Counted from the stretch's first letter, positions 12,722 through 20,370 are shown. The stretch: DNA of 21,315 nucleotides from Clostridiales bacterium (GCA_019416935.1 DXWI01000022.1:1-21315); one strand, 5' to 3'. Numbers and translations: made by a program. The notes: generated by a model not told the origin, from the sequence alone.

Positions 12722-14369
12722 GAAGGGCGTCCGGTTCGATTTCTGGACGTTTGTCGGCCTGCTCTCGCTGGTCTTCTTCGGCCTGTTTCTGGTCATTCCC
12801 GTGATTCGGATGCTGGTTTACTCGTTCCAGACGGGCGACAGCAGCGCATTGTTTTCGCTGGATAACTTTGTGAAGTTCTTCACGCGCAAGTACTACACCA
12901 CCGCGCTTTGGAACAGCATCAAGGTTGTTCTGAGCGCAACCGTGCTGGTCATTTTGATCGGCGTGCCGCTGGCCTATATCACAACCACGTTCAAAATCCG
13001 CGGCAACCGGCTCATCAACATTCTCGTCATCATTTCCATGCTCTCGCCGCCGTTCCTCGGCGCGTATTCCTGGATCCTGATGCTGGGCCGCAGCGGCGAA
13101 ATCACGAAGCTGCTGGAGAGCATCGGCCTGACGGTGCCGAGCATTTACGGCTTTGGCGGCATTCTGCTGGTGTTCGTGCTCAAGCTTTTCCCGTACATCT
13201 ATATGTATACGAAGGGCGCGCTCAAAAAGGTCGATGCATCGCTCGGCGAGGCCGCGGAGAGCCTCGGGTACCACGGCATCCGCAAGGTGCTCAACGTCAG
13301 CCTGCCGCTCGTGCTGCCGACGATCCTTGCCGGCGCAACCATCGTGTTCCTGCGAGCGTTCGCCGATTACGGCACGCCGCGCCTGATCGGCGAGGGCTAC
13401 AGCACGCTGCCGGTCATCGTGTATCAGGAGTGGGTCAGTGAAACGGGCACCAACGCCTATTTTGCCTCCGCCGTTGCGATGATCATGATCGTTGTGGCCG
13501 CGCTGGTGTTCCTGCTGCAAAAGCACATCACCAACCGCAAGAACTACACCATGAGCATGCTCAACCCGCCGAAGGCGAAGCAGCTCCACGGCGTTGCGAA
13601 TTTCTTCGCGCACTTTTATGTGTATCTGATTGCGGTATTGGCCACGCTGCCGCAGCTGTACATCATTCTGATCTCGTTCCGCAACACCAAGGGCGTGATG
13701 TGGGCCGAGGGCTACAGCTTCATGAACTACATCAACGTGTTTACCAAGTCGCTCAAGTCGATCGCAAACACGTTTGAGTTCGGCCTTATCGCAATCGTAG
13801 TCGTCGTCGTTCTCGGCACGCTGTTTGCGTATCTGACGGTGCGCAAGACCAACGTTCTCTCGAAGGTGCTCGACGTGTTCATCATGTTCCCGTACGTCAT
13901 TCCGGGCACGATCTTCGGTCTGCTGCTGCTGATGAGCTACAACAAACCGCCGGTAGTTCTCTCCGGTACGGCCGCAATCATCATCATTTCGTACGTCATT
14001 CGCAGAATGCCGTACACGGTGCGCTCGAGCGCTGCCATTTTGCGGCAGATCAGCCCGAGCATCGACGAGGCCTCCGCCAGCCTGGGCTATGGGTCCATGC
14101 AGACGTTCTTCAAGGTCACGATGCCGGTCATGGTGCCGGGCATCGTTTCCGGCGCCATCCTCTCCTGGATTACGATTCTGAACGAACTGTCCTCGACCTT
14201 GATGCTGTACACAGGGCGTACGCAGACCATGACGGTCACGATCTTTCAGGAGATCAGCCGCGGCGGGTACGGCACGGCGGCGGCGCTGTCAACCATTCTG
14301 ACGGTGACGATGGTCGTTTCGCTGCTGATCTTCTTCAAGTTGACGCATTCGGAGGATATTGACCTCTGA
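12714..14369 (+). CDS. ABC transporter permease with two fused transmembrane domains (FbpB-like)
   Basis: A 551-residue integral membrane protein forming the channel. Two homologous halves, each with about six hydrophobic helices, carry separate EAA loops that dock to the ATPase: 'EAAESLGYHGIRKVLNVSLPL' region at 179-199 and 'EASASLGYGSMQTFFKVTMPV' region at 452-472. This single-chain two-domain layout is typical of ferric, thiamine and aminoethylphosphonate/sugar-phosphate importers, so no second permease gene is needed. The start overlaps the ATPase stop by 8 bases, and GGAGGG lies just upstream. It is the last gene of the operon, with a strong terminator 18 bases after its stop. Confidence 0.95.
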   Translation: MFKKGVRFDFWTFVGLLSLVFFGLFLVIPVIRMLVYSFQTGDSSALFSLDNFVKFFTRKYYTTALWNSIKVVLSATVLVILIGVPLAYITTTFKIRGNRLINILVIISMLSPPFLGAYSWILMLGRSGEITKLLESIGLTVPSIYGFGGILLVFVLKLFPYIYMYTKGALKKVDASLGEAAESLGYHGIRKVLNVSLPLVLPTILAGATIVFLRAFADYGTPRLIGEGYSTLPVIVYQEWVSETGTNAYFASAVAMIMIVVAALVFLLQKHITNRKNYTMSMLNPPKAKQLHGVANFFAHFYVYLIAVLATLPQLYIILISFRNTKGVMWAEGYSFMNYINVFTKSLKSIANTFEFGLIAIVVVVVLGTLFAYLTVRKTNVLSKVLDVFIMFPYVIPGTIFGLLLLMSYNKPPVVLSGTAAIIIISYVIRRMPYTVRSSAAILRQISPSIDEASASLGYGSMQTFFKVTMPVMVPGIVSGAILSWITILNELSSTLMLYTGRTQTMTVTIFQEISRGGYGTAAALSTILTVTMVVSLLIFFKLTHSEDIDL

Positions 14370-14387
14370 GTGGAAACGCAGCCTGCC

Positions 14388-14419
14388 AAAGCCCGCGCAA
14401 TTCACATTGCGCGGGCTTT
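14388..14419 (+). terminator. Terminator of the HAD/ABC operon
   Basis: A perfect 13-bp stem, AAAGCCCGCGCAA / TTGCGCGGGCTTT, with a 6-base loop begins 18 bases past the permease stop. The U-run is only the three Ts of the stem, but stability and position make a terminator very likely. Confidence 0.8.
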
Positions 14420-14500
14420 GCCGTCGCATCGGGCGAGGCGCGGCAGGCCGCGCGCACCTGCCGCTGAAAAAGGACTGCACATAGGTGTGGGGCCACCGCG

Positions 14501-14638
14501 CTATCCTGCTGCGCTGTGGAGCGTTGTGTATGAAGTTTATGTGCGTCGGCAGGGCTAAGGTGCGAACGCTCTATCCTGCTGCGCTATGGAGAGTTATGTA
14601 TGCGGTCTTTTGCATTTCGGCAGGGCGGCAGGGTTAAG
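14501..14638. repeat. Imperfect direct repeat, 70-bp period, two copies
   Basis: Copy A (14501-14570) and copy B (14571-14638) both begin CTATCCTGCTGCGCT, continue with TGGAG, GTT and TGTATG at matching positions, diverge for about 15 bases, then share TCGGCAGGG. No convincing gene lies across them. The flanks between 14420 and 14778 also hold a perfect 8-bp hairpin (GCGGCAGG/CCTGCCGC, 14440-14464). Origin unknown; it may be a dispersed intergenic element of this genome. Confidence 0.7.
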
Positions 14639-14778
14639 CGCCCGGTCGACAGCCCGAAGCGAAGCGCGGGGCCTTTTCCTCTTGAAAAGCGCATCTTGTC
14701 ATGACGGAAAAATCCATCCGGGCGTCCCACGCTGCCAAGCGCGCCGTTCCCGCGCATTATACGCCCCCAAACGCTCCC

Positions 14779-14950
14779 GCCGGCGACAGCCGGACGCCGC
14801 GCCGGATTCGCCCGGCCATCCGCCGGCGACAGCCGGACGCCGCGCCGGATTCGCCCGGCCATCCGCCGGCGACAGCCGAACGTCGCGCCGGATTCGCCCC
14901 GCCATCTGCCGGCGACAGCCGGACACCGCACTGGATTCGCCCCGCCATAT
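14779..14950. repeat. 43-bp tandem repeat, four copies
   Basis: Units begin with GCCGGCGACAGCCG at 14779, 14822, 14865 and 14908, exactly 43 bp apart. Copies 1 and 2 are identical or nearly so; copies 3 and 4 carry a few substitutions. There are no unique spacers, so this is not CRISPR. Several frames stay open because the array is stop-poor, but 43 is not a multiple of three and no ribosome binding site is seen, so a coding role is unlikely. Each unit can fold, for example CCGGC-GACA-GCCGG. Confidence 0.92.
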
Positions 14951-14989
14951 ATGGTAAACTGATAGCGCACCGCTAAAAAGTCATCAACC

Positions 14990-15017
14990 CCGCGCCGGCG
15001 GCATGCGCGCGGTTTTT
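14990..15017 (+). terminator. Intrinsic-type terminator between the repeat array and ydcF-like gene
   Basis: CCGCGC pairs with GCGCGG around an 11-base loop and is followed directly by TTTTT. It lies on the plus strand, 40 bases after the repeat array and about 100 bases before the next gene. It implies plus-strand transcription entering from the repeat region or a regulated leader of the next gene. Confidence 0.55.
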
Positions 15018-15113
15018 GCAACTTTTTCTGTCCCAGTCGGGTCTTATATGGAGTAACCGCCTGGCACACCGGGCAAATCCACCCTCGCCATTCCCCGCGA
15101 AAGGAGCTTCACC

Positions 15114-15962
15114 ATGACCAAATTCCGCCTCGCGATGCTGTGCTTTGCAGCGATCTCCCTTGCTGCGGTCTTTCTCGGCGTCTATCTGCTCGAAAAGCAC
15201 GGGAAACTGCACATGACGCTGTTCCACAAGCTGCTGCTCGGCCTCGGCGTTGTGCTCGTGCTCGATACGCTGGTTGTGTCGTTTTTATCCAACTTCAACC
15301 TCGGCGTGATTCTTCCCGCCTTTTTCGGCATACCGCTGATTGCGCTCGCATTCCTGCTGCCGCACATGGATCACGGCTTTTTGCGCGTTCTCAAGTGGTT
15401 CACGGCGGGGTGCTACGCCGTGGCGGCCTGTATCTTCCTCGCGTGCGGGATTCTCATGACCACGGCGGCGCACCGGGGCGACCACCGGCAGGCCGACGCG
15501 GTGATCGTGCTCGGCGCGGCCGTACACGGCGACAAGGTGACATGGGTGCTCTCGAATCGGCTCGATGCGGCGATCGATTATCTGAATGCGCACCCTGAGG
15601 CCATCGCCGTGGTATCCGGCGGACAAGGGCCGGGCGAGAGCGTGACCGAGGGCTCGGCCATGCGGAAGTATATGCTCGAGCACGGCGTCGCGGAGAACCG
15701 CGTCTATGCGGAAGAGCGCGCCGCCAACACACGCGAAAACTTCCGGTTTTCCATGGAGATTATCGACGAGGTGCTTGGGCCGGACGCAGACGTCGGGTTT
15801 GTGACGACGGGGTTTCACGTCTATCGGGCCGGCGCGGTCGCCGCCGCACAGGGCGTCGATGCGTTCGGCATTCCGGCGGACGATGTATGGTATATCGCGT
15901 TCAATAATTTTTTGCGGGAGTGCGTGGGCATCTGCGTCTATGCGCTCAAGGGCACGATCTGA
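15114..15962 (+). CDS. YdcF/SanA-like DUF218 membrane protein
   Basis: A 282-residue protein with four predicted N-terminal membrane helices (about 5-26, 39-58, 63-83, 95-115) and a C-terminal DUF218 domain from about residue 127. Family motifs are 'ADAVIVLGAAVHGDKVTWVLSNRLDAA', broken here by position into 127-153, 'VVSGGQG' (166-172), 'EGSAMRKYM' with E179, 'NTREN' (205-209) and 'TTGFHVYRA' (231-239). Relatives such as SanA and YdcF are linked to envelope barrier function, but the reaction is unknown. A GAAAGGAG site precedes the ATG. It stands alone, with a bidirectional terminator after it. The family call is firm; the side of the membrane holding DUF218 is not determined. Confidence 0.88.
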   Translation: MTKFRLAMLCFAAISLAAVFLGVYLLEKHGKLHMTLFHKLLLGLGVVLVLDTLVVSFLSNFNLGVILPAFFGIPLIALAFLLPHMDHGFLRVLKWFTAGCYAVAACIFLACGILMTTAAHRGDHRQADAVIVLGAAVHGDKVTWVLSNRLDAAIDYLNAHPEAIAVVSGGQGPGESVTEGSAMRKYMLEHGVAENRVYAEERAANTRENFRFSMEIIDEVLGPDADVGFVTTGFHVYRAGAVAAAQGVDAFGIPADDVWYIAFNNFLRECVGICVYALKGTI

Positions 15963-16146
15963 TCTCCAGCGGACGAGCGCGATGCACAGAACAGGTACGG
16001 CGGGTGCAAACGAAGCAGCCCCAAGGGCGGAAGGAAGACATGCTGTAGAAGCGTTGGAGAAGCCGGATCGCTCAGATGCGTTTGCCGGCGCCGTGATGAT
16101 GCAGAGTTGGACTTTGAAAACGGTCCGGCCCGAGAATCGTCATATA

Positions 16147-16191
16147 AAAAGCTCGGTGGCGTCCCCGAATGGGAGAAACCACCGAGCTTTT
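16147..16191. terminator. Bidirectional terminator between convergent genes
   Basis: AAAAGCTCGGTGG pairs perfectly with CCACCGAGCTTTT (13 bp) around a 19-base loop. On the plus strand it is followed by TGTGCTTTTG, and on the minus strand the stem runs into TTTTTATATG. It lies between the ydcF-like gene (plus) and the amidase operon (minus) and should serve both. The 180 bases between 15963 and 16146 show no feature. Confidence 0.88.
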
Positions 16192-16206
16192 GTGCTTTTG
16201 CCTCAC

Positions 16207-16437
16207 TTACAGGAATGCAATGAGCATGCAATAGAAATCCGCTGCACAGGAGAACGACTCTCGCTGAATCGGTTTTATGAACGCGCTGAGCGGCGCTTGC
16301 GTCTCCCAGTCCACAAACACCATCCGCTCACCGATCTGCTCCAGCAGCGCCGTTTTTGTGATGGGGTACGCCACATCCGACATCTGCTTTTGGATATAAT
16401 GGAACAGGGCCGGATAGGCCGGTTTGGTCATTGCCAT
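16207..16437 (-). CDS. Small uncharacterised protein of the amidase operon
   Basis: A 76-residue protein that I do not recognise. It has no signal peptide or clear membrane helix; the C-terminus ('FYCMLIAFL') is hydrophobic, and a 'YPITKTALLEQIGERMVFVDW' segment looks like a small folded domain. The gene overlaps the amidase stop by 10 bases. A GGAGG within the amidase 3' end lies eight bases before its ATG, so it is very probably translated and coupled to the amidase. A second ATG six bases later forms an ATGA overlap and is an alternative start. The tight coupling suggests a protein that works with or on the amidase. The operon terminator follows the stop. Confidence 0.72.
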   Translation of the reverse strand: MAMTKPAYPALFHYIQKQMSDVAYPITKTALLEQIGERMVFVDWETQAPLSAFIKPIQRESFSCAADFYCMLIAFL

Positions 16438-17372
16438 GGCTGCTCCTCCTTCCGTGCTTCATAGGCGGCATAGCCGAGGTGCGGGTCTCCATTTCCGCCA
16501 CAGTCCGGGCAGCTCGCGCCGCGGTGGCGGAACGAGTACATGGGGCTCGAATGCACGGCCTGCTCGCGCATTTTGTCGATGATACCGGGATACAGATCCG
16601 CCTTGATCAGGCCGGGACAGCCGTTTGACGCCTCGGTAATGATATTGCCGTCCGGGCCAACGATCATGCTGCGCCCAAAGCACGAGCGACCCTCGTTCCT
16701 GGCCAGGCCGGAGCAGTTCGCGCCCACCACATAGACCTGATTGAAGTAGGCGCCGGCGCGATTGGTCAGCTCCCATGCCTGATACCAAGGATCCATGTAG
16801 TGCGTAGGGCGGATGATGACGTTTGCGCCGCGATAAGCCGCCTCGCGCCAGATCTCCGGATAATCGCCGTCCGCGCAGATGATAACGCCCAAGCGTGCGC
16901 CCTTTGGCCCGGCGCACACGGTACATTCCTTCCCGGGAACCGCGTTTTCAAACGGAATCCATGGGTTCATCTTGACATAGCGGTGGACGATCTCACCCCG
17001 GTCGTCGATGACCATGGCGGTGTTTTCAAAGCACTTTCCGGTCTTGCTTCTGATGAGCGGATCGATCACGCTCCAGACGGAGAGCTTCTTACAGCGTTCC
17101 CGAACGCGCAGAAGCTGCTCGCTCTCATCCGTCATGAGCGCCTCATCAAAGTTGACCGGCGCAAAGCCCTGAAAACAGGCCTCCGGAAACACCACGAGGT
17201 CTACGCCCGGGAAGGCGCTCACCGCCATGTCGAGGTAGTCAAGCATGGTTTCGGTGTTTTCATTCAGCTCATCGACCGTCTGTGCGCCGACCGGCGCAAA
17301 CTGGACGCAGCAAACGCTTAGTGCCTCGGTCTCAATCTTTCCGTTCAGTGCAAACAGGTTGCCGATATTCAT
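16428..17372 (-). CDS. Aliphatic amidase/formamidase-like carbon-nitrogen hydrolase
   Basis: A 314-residue cytosolic enzyme of the nitrilase superfamily that would hydrolyse a small amide to acid and ammonia. The catalytic set is visible: E64 in 'VVFPEACFQGF', K134 in 'HRYVKMNPW', E142 in 'IPFENAVPG' and nucleophile C166 in 'LGVIICADGDYPEIWRE'. The 'ADGDYPEIWREAAYRGANVIIR' region and the 'YSFRHRGASC' segment match the AmiE/AmiF group better than beta-ureidopropionases or other nitrilases. An extra CPDC pair occurs near the C-terminus. An AGGGAG site precedes the ATG. It lies 37 bases after the CodB-like permease gene and overlaps the small gene that follows. The exact amide is unknown; the imported substrate of the permease is a candidate. 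Confidence 0.88.
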   Translation of the reverse strand: MNIGNLFALNGKIETEALSVCCVQFAPVGAQTVDELNENTETMLDYLDMAVSAFPGVDLVVFPEACFQGFAPVNFDEALMTDESEQLLRVRERCKKLSVWSVIDPLIRSKTGKCFENTAMVIDDRGEIVHRYVKMNPWIPFENAVPGKECTVCAGPKGARLGVIICADGDYPEIWREAAYRGANVIIRPTHYMDPWYQAWELTNRAGAYFNQVYVVGANCSGLARNEGRSCFGRSMIVGPDGNIITEASNGCPGLIKADLYPGIIDKMREQAVHSSPMYSFRHRGASCPDCGGNGDPHLGYAAYEARKEEQPWQ

Positions 17373-17409
17373 CTATCGTTCTCCCTTCGTTTCTTGATGA
17401 CATTCCGCA

Positions 17410-18744
17410 TCAGACGGTCTCAGCGCCTTCCTCAATCTCGTGGCGGTCGTTGACCTTGAGCACCGTGAGCAGCCGGTCGAACAGCGGCACGCAAACTGCG
17501 GCAACGAGGATGCCGAACAGCGGCGGGACGCCGAAGCCCAGACGGTCGGTTACAAACGCAACGACCGTGCCCACGATATAGGCAAGCACCGGCGCGATGC
17601 GGAATAGCTTAAATTTGATATAGGAAAGCTTTGGCATGCGGCGTTTATAGATAAAGAAGTAGTCCCCGAGCATGACGCCGCCGAGCGGGGGAATGAAGAT
17701 GCCAAGCAGCACAAGGAAGTTGATGAGCTGCGCGTAGAAGCCGGTCACGGCCAGAATGATCGCGATGACAAGCCCGCCGATCAGGAAGGGGGTCTTGTTC
17801 TGCTTGTTGAACATCTCCGCGCCGGCCACGCCCCAGGCATAGGCGCCGGCGTGCGCGGTCGTCCAGATATTGAGCGTCAGTACGACCAGCGCAAAGAAGA
17901 TCAGGCCGGTTCTGAGCATAACGACAATGAAGTCCGCCTCATTGTAGGCAAGGCCGCCGATGATGCCGGCAAACAGCATGATCGTATTGCCGATCATGAA
18001 CGCGATGAATCCCGCGAGGAACGCTGTTTTTGCATTTTTGGCAAAGCGCGACCAGTTGCAGGCCTGCGTGCCCATCGAAGCGAACGTGCCGACGATCGCT
18101 GTCATGGCCGTGGCAACGCTCATCTCTGCGGTCGGGACAGCCTGTGTGATGGCGGCGAAACCACCGTTTGCTTGCGCAGCAAGGATCGGGATATAGATGA
18201 CGAGCAGCAGCAGTGCGGGCACTGCGACATAGGCGACCTTTTCCATGGCCTTATACCCCCAGATGGCAGTAACGCCGAAGATGATCGCCCAGAGAAGTGT
18301 AAACCAGACCGCCGCATCCGGCAGTTGGAACGCCGTTGCAAACAGTTGACCGGTATACGCGCTCACATAGGCATACCAGCCGATCTGTGTACCGCCCAGC
18401 AGCAGGCCGGCCCACTTGGAACCGCCGATTCCAAGCGTATAACGGGAGAGCATTACGGAGGTCAGACCGGTTTTTGCGCCGATGCCGCAGTTGAGCGCAA
18501 CATAAATTCCGAGCACAAGGTTGCCCAACAGCACGATCCACATCAGTTCACCAAAGGTAAACGCCGATGCAATCTGTGCGCCGGTGGACATGGTGGGCGC
18601 GAAGAACGTGATTCCGAGCAGAACGGCCGCAATGGAAAAAAAGGATCTGCGAGCCGAAAGTGGGACATGATCGATAGGGTAATCCTGATCGACAGTTTCT
18701 TTTTTCGCTGCCACGCTGTCAGCTTCTTTACATTTTGTTGACAT
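17410..18744 (-). CDS. NCS1-family permease, CodB-like (cytosine/allantoin-type)
   Basis: A 444-residue membrane protein with about 12 hydrophobic helices. The N-terminus 'DYPIDHVPLSARRSFFSIAAVLLGITFFAPTMSTGAQI' region closely resembles cytosine permease CodB, a sodium- or proton-coupled nucleobase importer. CodB is usually paired with cytosine deaminase; here the partner is an amidase, so the substrate may be another small nitrogen compound. A GAGGGG site precedes the ATG. It is the first gene of the operon, with a consensus promoter and an operator about 105 bases upstream. Family assignment is firm, substrate not. Confidence 0.92.
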   Translation of the reverse strand: MSTKCKEADSVAAKKETVDQDYPIDHVPLSARRSFFSIAAVLLGITFFAPTMSTGAQIASAFTFGELMWIVLLGNLVLGIYVALNCGIGAKTGLTSVMLSRYTLGIGGSKWAGLLLGGTQIGWYAYVSAYTGQLFATAFQLPDAAVWFTLLWAIIFGVTAIWGYKAMEKVAYVAVPALLLLVIYIPILAAQANGGFAAITQAVPTAEMSVATAMTAIVGTFASMGTQACNWSRFAKNAKTAFLAGFIAFMIGNTIMLFAGIIGGLAYNEADFIVVMLRTGLIFFALVVLTLNIWTTAHAGAYAWGVAGAEMFNKQNKTPFLIGGLVIAIILAVTGFYAQLINFLVLLGIFIPPLGGVMLGDYFFIYKRRMPKLSYIKFKLFRIAPVLAYIVGTVVAFVTDRLGFGVPPLFGILVAAVCVPLFDRLLTVLKVNDRHEIEEGAETV

Positions 18745-18837
18745 TGCTTTTTCCCCTCATTCATGATTCGTTTTTTGCTTCAGATGTTGGTTCGTGTTGA
18801 TTCGGCTGGACACATGTTGAAATTACTGTAACTAATG

Positions 18838-18849
18838 AGAAACGTTTCT
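18838..18849. promoter_or_regulatory. Perfect palindromic LacI-type operator
   Basis: AGAAACGTTTCT is a perfect 12-bp palindrome centred on CG, the classic form of a LacI/PurR-family operator. It sits just downstream of the -10 box, over the predicted start of the permease-amidase operon, where binding would repress. The divergent LacI regulator is the likely binder. Confidence 0.85.
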
Positions 18850-18855
18850 GTAATA

Positions 18856-18884
18856 ATTATAGGTTCTTGTTTCATCTGTGTCAA
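18856..18884 (-). promoter_or_regulatory. Consensus promoter of the permease-amidase operon
   Basis: On the minus strand TTGACA (18879-18884), 17 bases, TATAAT (18856-18861): full consensus. The predicted start is near 18849, inside the operator. Confidence 0.9.
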
Positions 18885-18941
18885 CAGAAATTTTTCGTTA
18901 TTTCGTTTTTTGATTTGCTGTGCCGCTGCGGCCGGATTGGT

Positions 18942-18969
18942 TTGCTCTGTCCGCTTTTTATGATATACT
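18942..18969 (+). promoter_or_regulatory. Promoter of the LacI regulator gene (extended -10)
   Basis: TTGCTC (18942-18947), 16 bases, TATACT (18964-18969) preceded by TGA, an extended -10. The predicted start is near 18976, about 20 bases before the coding region. The operator lies some 130 bp upstream, so any autoregulation would need a second site or looping. Confidence 0.65.
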
Positions 18970-18995
18970 ATTCGTAATAGCTTGCCCGCGAAAGG

Positions 18996-20018
18996 ATGAT
19001 TCATATCAATATACGAGAAATTGCGCGTCTTTGCGGCGTTTCCGTTGCCACGGTGTCCCGCACAATCAATACGCCGGAGCTTGTGCAGGCAGAGACGCGA
19101 GAGCGAGTTCTGCGCACCATGCAATCGGAGAACTATTCGCCCGTCCGCCGCTCAACGCTCGCTGCGAACGGCGCCGCTTCGCATATGCTCCTGTTTCTGT
19201 TCGACGCGGAGGATTACAGCTTCTATGAACCGGCGTTCTCCGGGTTTGAAACGGTCGTCCATCCGCGCGGTTACACCGTTCTCTTTTGTCCGGTCAGTGC
19301 CGTGCCGCAGCGTCGCAGACTCCAGATGGAGATGCTCAGCCGCCAGAAACCGGCGGGCGCAATCTGGGCGCTGCGCGACTTTCATCCCGATGATGCCGCG
19401 AGCTTTTCGGGCAAGGGGATTCCGCTCGTTCTGGCGCGCAAATATGACCGGGTTACAACCGGCTATCCGCATTGTTATGTTGATTTTACCGTCGGTTCGT
19501 TTCGTATGACGCAGCACCTTCTTTCGCTCGGCCGCCGTCAAATCGCGTTGCTTGTGGAGAAGGCATCGTTTCAGTTTGTCGCCAGCTTCTGCCGCGGATG
19601 GAAACGCGCTTATTTTGAAAACGATCTGCCGTTTGATGAGCGATGGATTGTGCACACACCGAACACCATGAAGGGCGGTTACGAAAAGGCGCGGGAACTG
19701 CTCGCTCAGCCGGACGCGCCCGATGCGTTTTTCTGCGCCAGCAACGAGATGGCGTATGGTGCGCTGCGTGCCGCGCGCGACCTGGGCATTCCGGTTCCGC
19801 AACAGCTTGCCATCACCGGATTCACTGATTCGCCGGTCGCTACGCTGTCCGAGCCGGAGCTGACGACCATCAGCCAACCGATCGAGCAGCTTTCCGCCGT
19901 GGCTGCGCGCATGCTCCTTGATCTGGTGGAGGCCCCGCCGGATGCCGTGCTCCAACCGCAGGAGATTGTGCTTCAGCCGGAACTCTGCATCCGAACATCC
20001 TGCGGCAGCCGATGCTGA
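18996..20018 (+). CDS. LacI-family transcriptional regulator of the permease-amidase operon
   Basis: A 340-residue repressor of normal LacI length. The helix-turn-helix is at 6-25 ('IREIARLCGVSVATVSRTIN'), followed by the hinge with L55, the residue that in PurR-type proteins enters the central CpG of the operator. The sensor domain spans about 60-330 with the usual 'FFCASNEMAYGALRAARDLGIPVPQQLAITGF' region. It is divergent from the permease-amidase operon, and the AGAAACGTTTCT palindrome lies in the shared region. The ATG at 18996 directly abuts its AAAGG site with no spacing, so initiation may be at the ATT codon at 18999 or another near codon; the protein would change by one or a few residues only. 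The effector is unknown. Confidence 0.9.
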   Translation: MIHINIREIARLCGVSVATVSRTINTPELVQAETRERVLRTMQSENYSPVRRSTLAANGAASHMLLFLFDAEDYSFYEPAFSGFETVVHPRGYTVLFCPVSAVPQRRRLQMEMLSRQKPAGAIWALRDFHPDDAASFSGKGIPLVLARKYDRVTTGYPHCYVDFTVGSFRMTQHLLSLGRRQIALLVEKASFQFVASFCRGWKRAYFENDLPFDERWIVHTPNTMKGGYEKARELLAQPDAPDAFFCASNEMAYGALRAARDLGIPVPQQLAITGFTDSPVATLSEPELTTISQPIEQLSAVAARMLLDLVEAPPDAVLQPQEIVLQPELCIRTSCGSRC

Positions 20019-20370
20019 ATAAAAGCGCACAGCGATTGAAGGGCAGCAAATGACGCCTGAAGGATAAAAAATGAAGCTGCAAAGCGTCTGTGCTGGACGT
20101 CCGTCCCGCCTCGTCGGTTCGTATCCTTTTCCACTGTTCCCTACATCTGCCAAACAGCCGTTCGTCTTGTAGCAATGGGCTTAAAGCGCGCAAACAAGCC
20201 GCAGCGCAAGGCGGCGCGAGGCCGGCGTCACAGAATGCGGTGCAATGGTGCATTTTGGCAACTAGGCCACACGCGGTATGGCTGTCGCGTGAACGAACCC
20301 CTTGCTATTTTATCGCAGCACCCCGTTTGGGGTGTTGTTTTGTGGTGCAGATGGACCGGCGCGCGCCGTG
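20019..20370. other. Intergenic stretch without a supported gene
   Basis: Between the LacI stop and the gene fragment I see no supported coding region. Short open frames exist on both strands, but they lack ribosome binding sites and recognisable motifs. The only clear element is a terminator-like hairpin at 20316-20341. Confidence 0.5.
20316..20341 (+). terminator. Terminator-like hairpin with U-run
   Basis: CAGCACCCC pairs with GGGGTGTTG (one G-U pair) around a GTTT loop and is followed by TTTT. It lies 300 bases after the LacI stop, so it may end that transcript or be left from a lost gene. Confidence 0.65.

Noticed and set aside
11594..12796. A 400-residue minus-strand open frame over the ATPase gene
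   Set aside because: The plus strand carries all ABC ATPase motifs. The antisense product has no recognisable domain or start signal.
14779..14950. CRISPR array
   Set aside because: Units are contiguous without spacers and no cas genes are in the window.
14584..15069. Open frames across the 43-bp repeat array on both strands
   Set aside because: They are Arg/Pro/Ala-rich and open only because the repeats lack stops. The 43-bp period shifts frame each unit and no ribosome binding site is present.
18780..19124. A 114-residue minus-strand frame in the divergent promoter region
   Set aside because: It runs over two promoters and the operator and into the antisense of the LacI gene. It has no ribosome binding site or domain.
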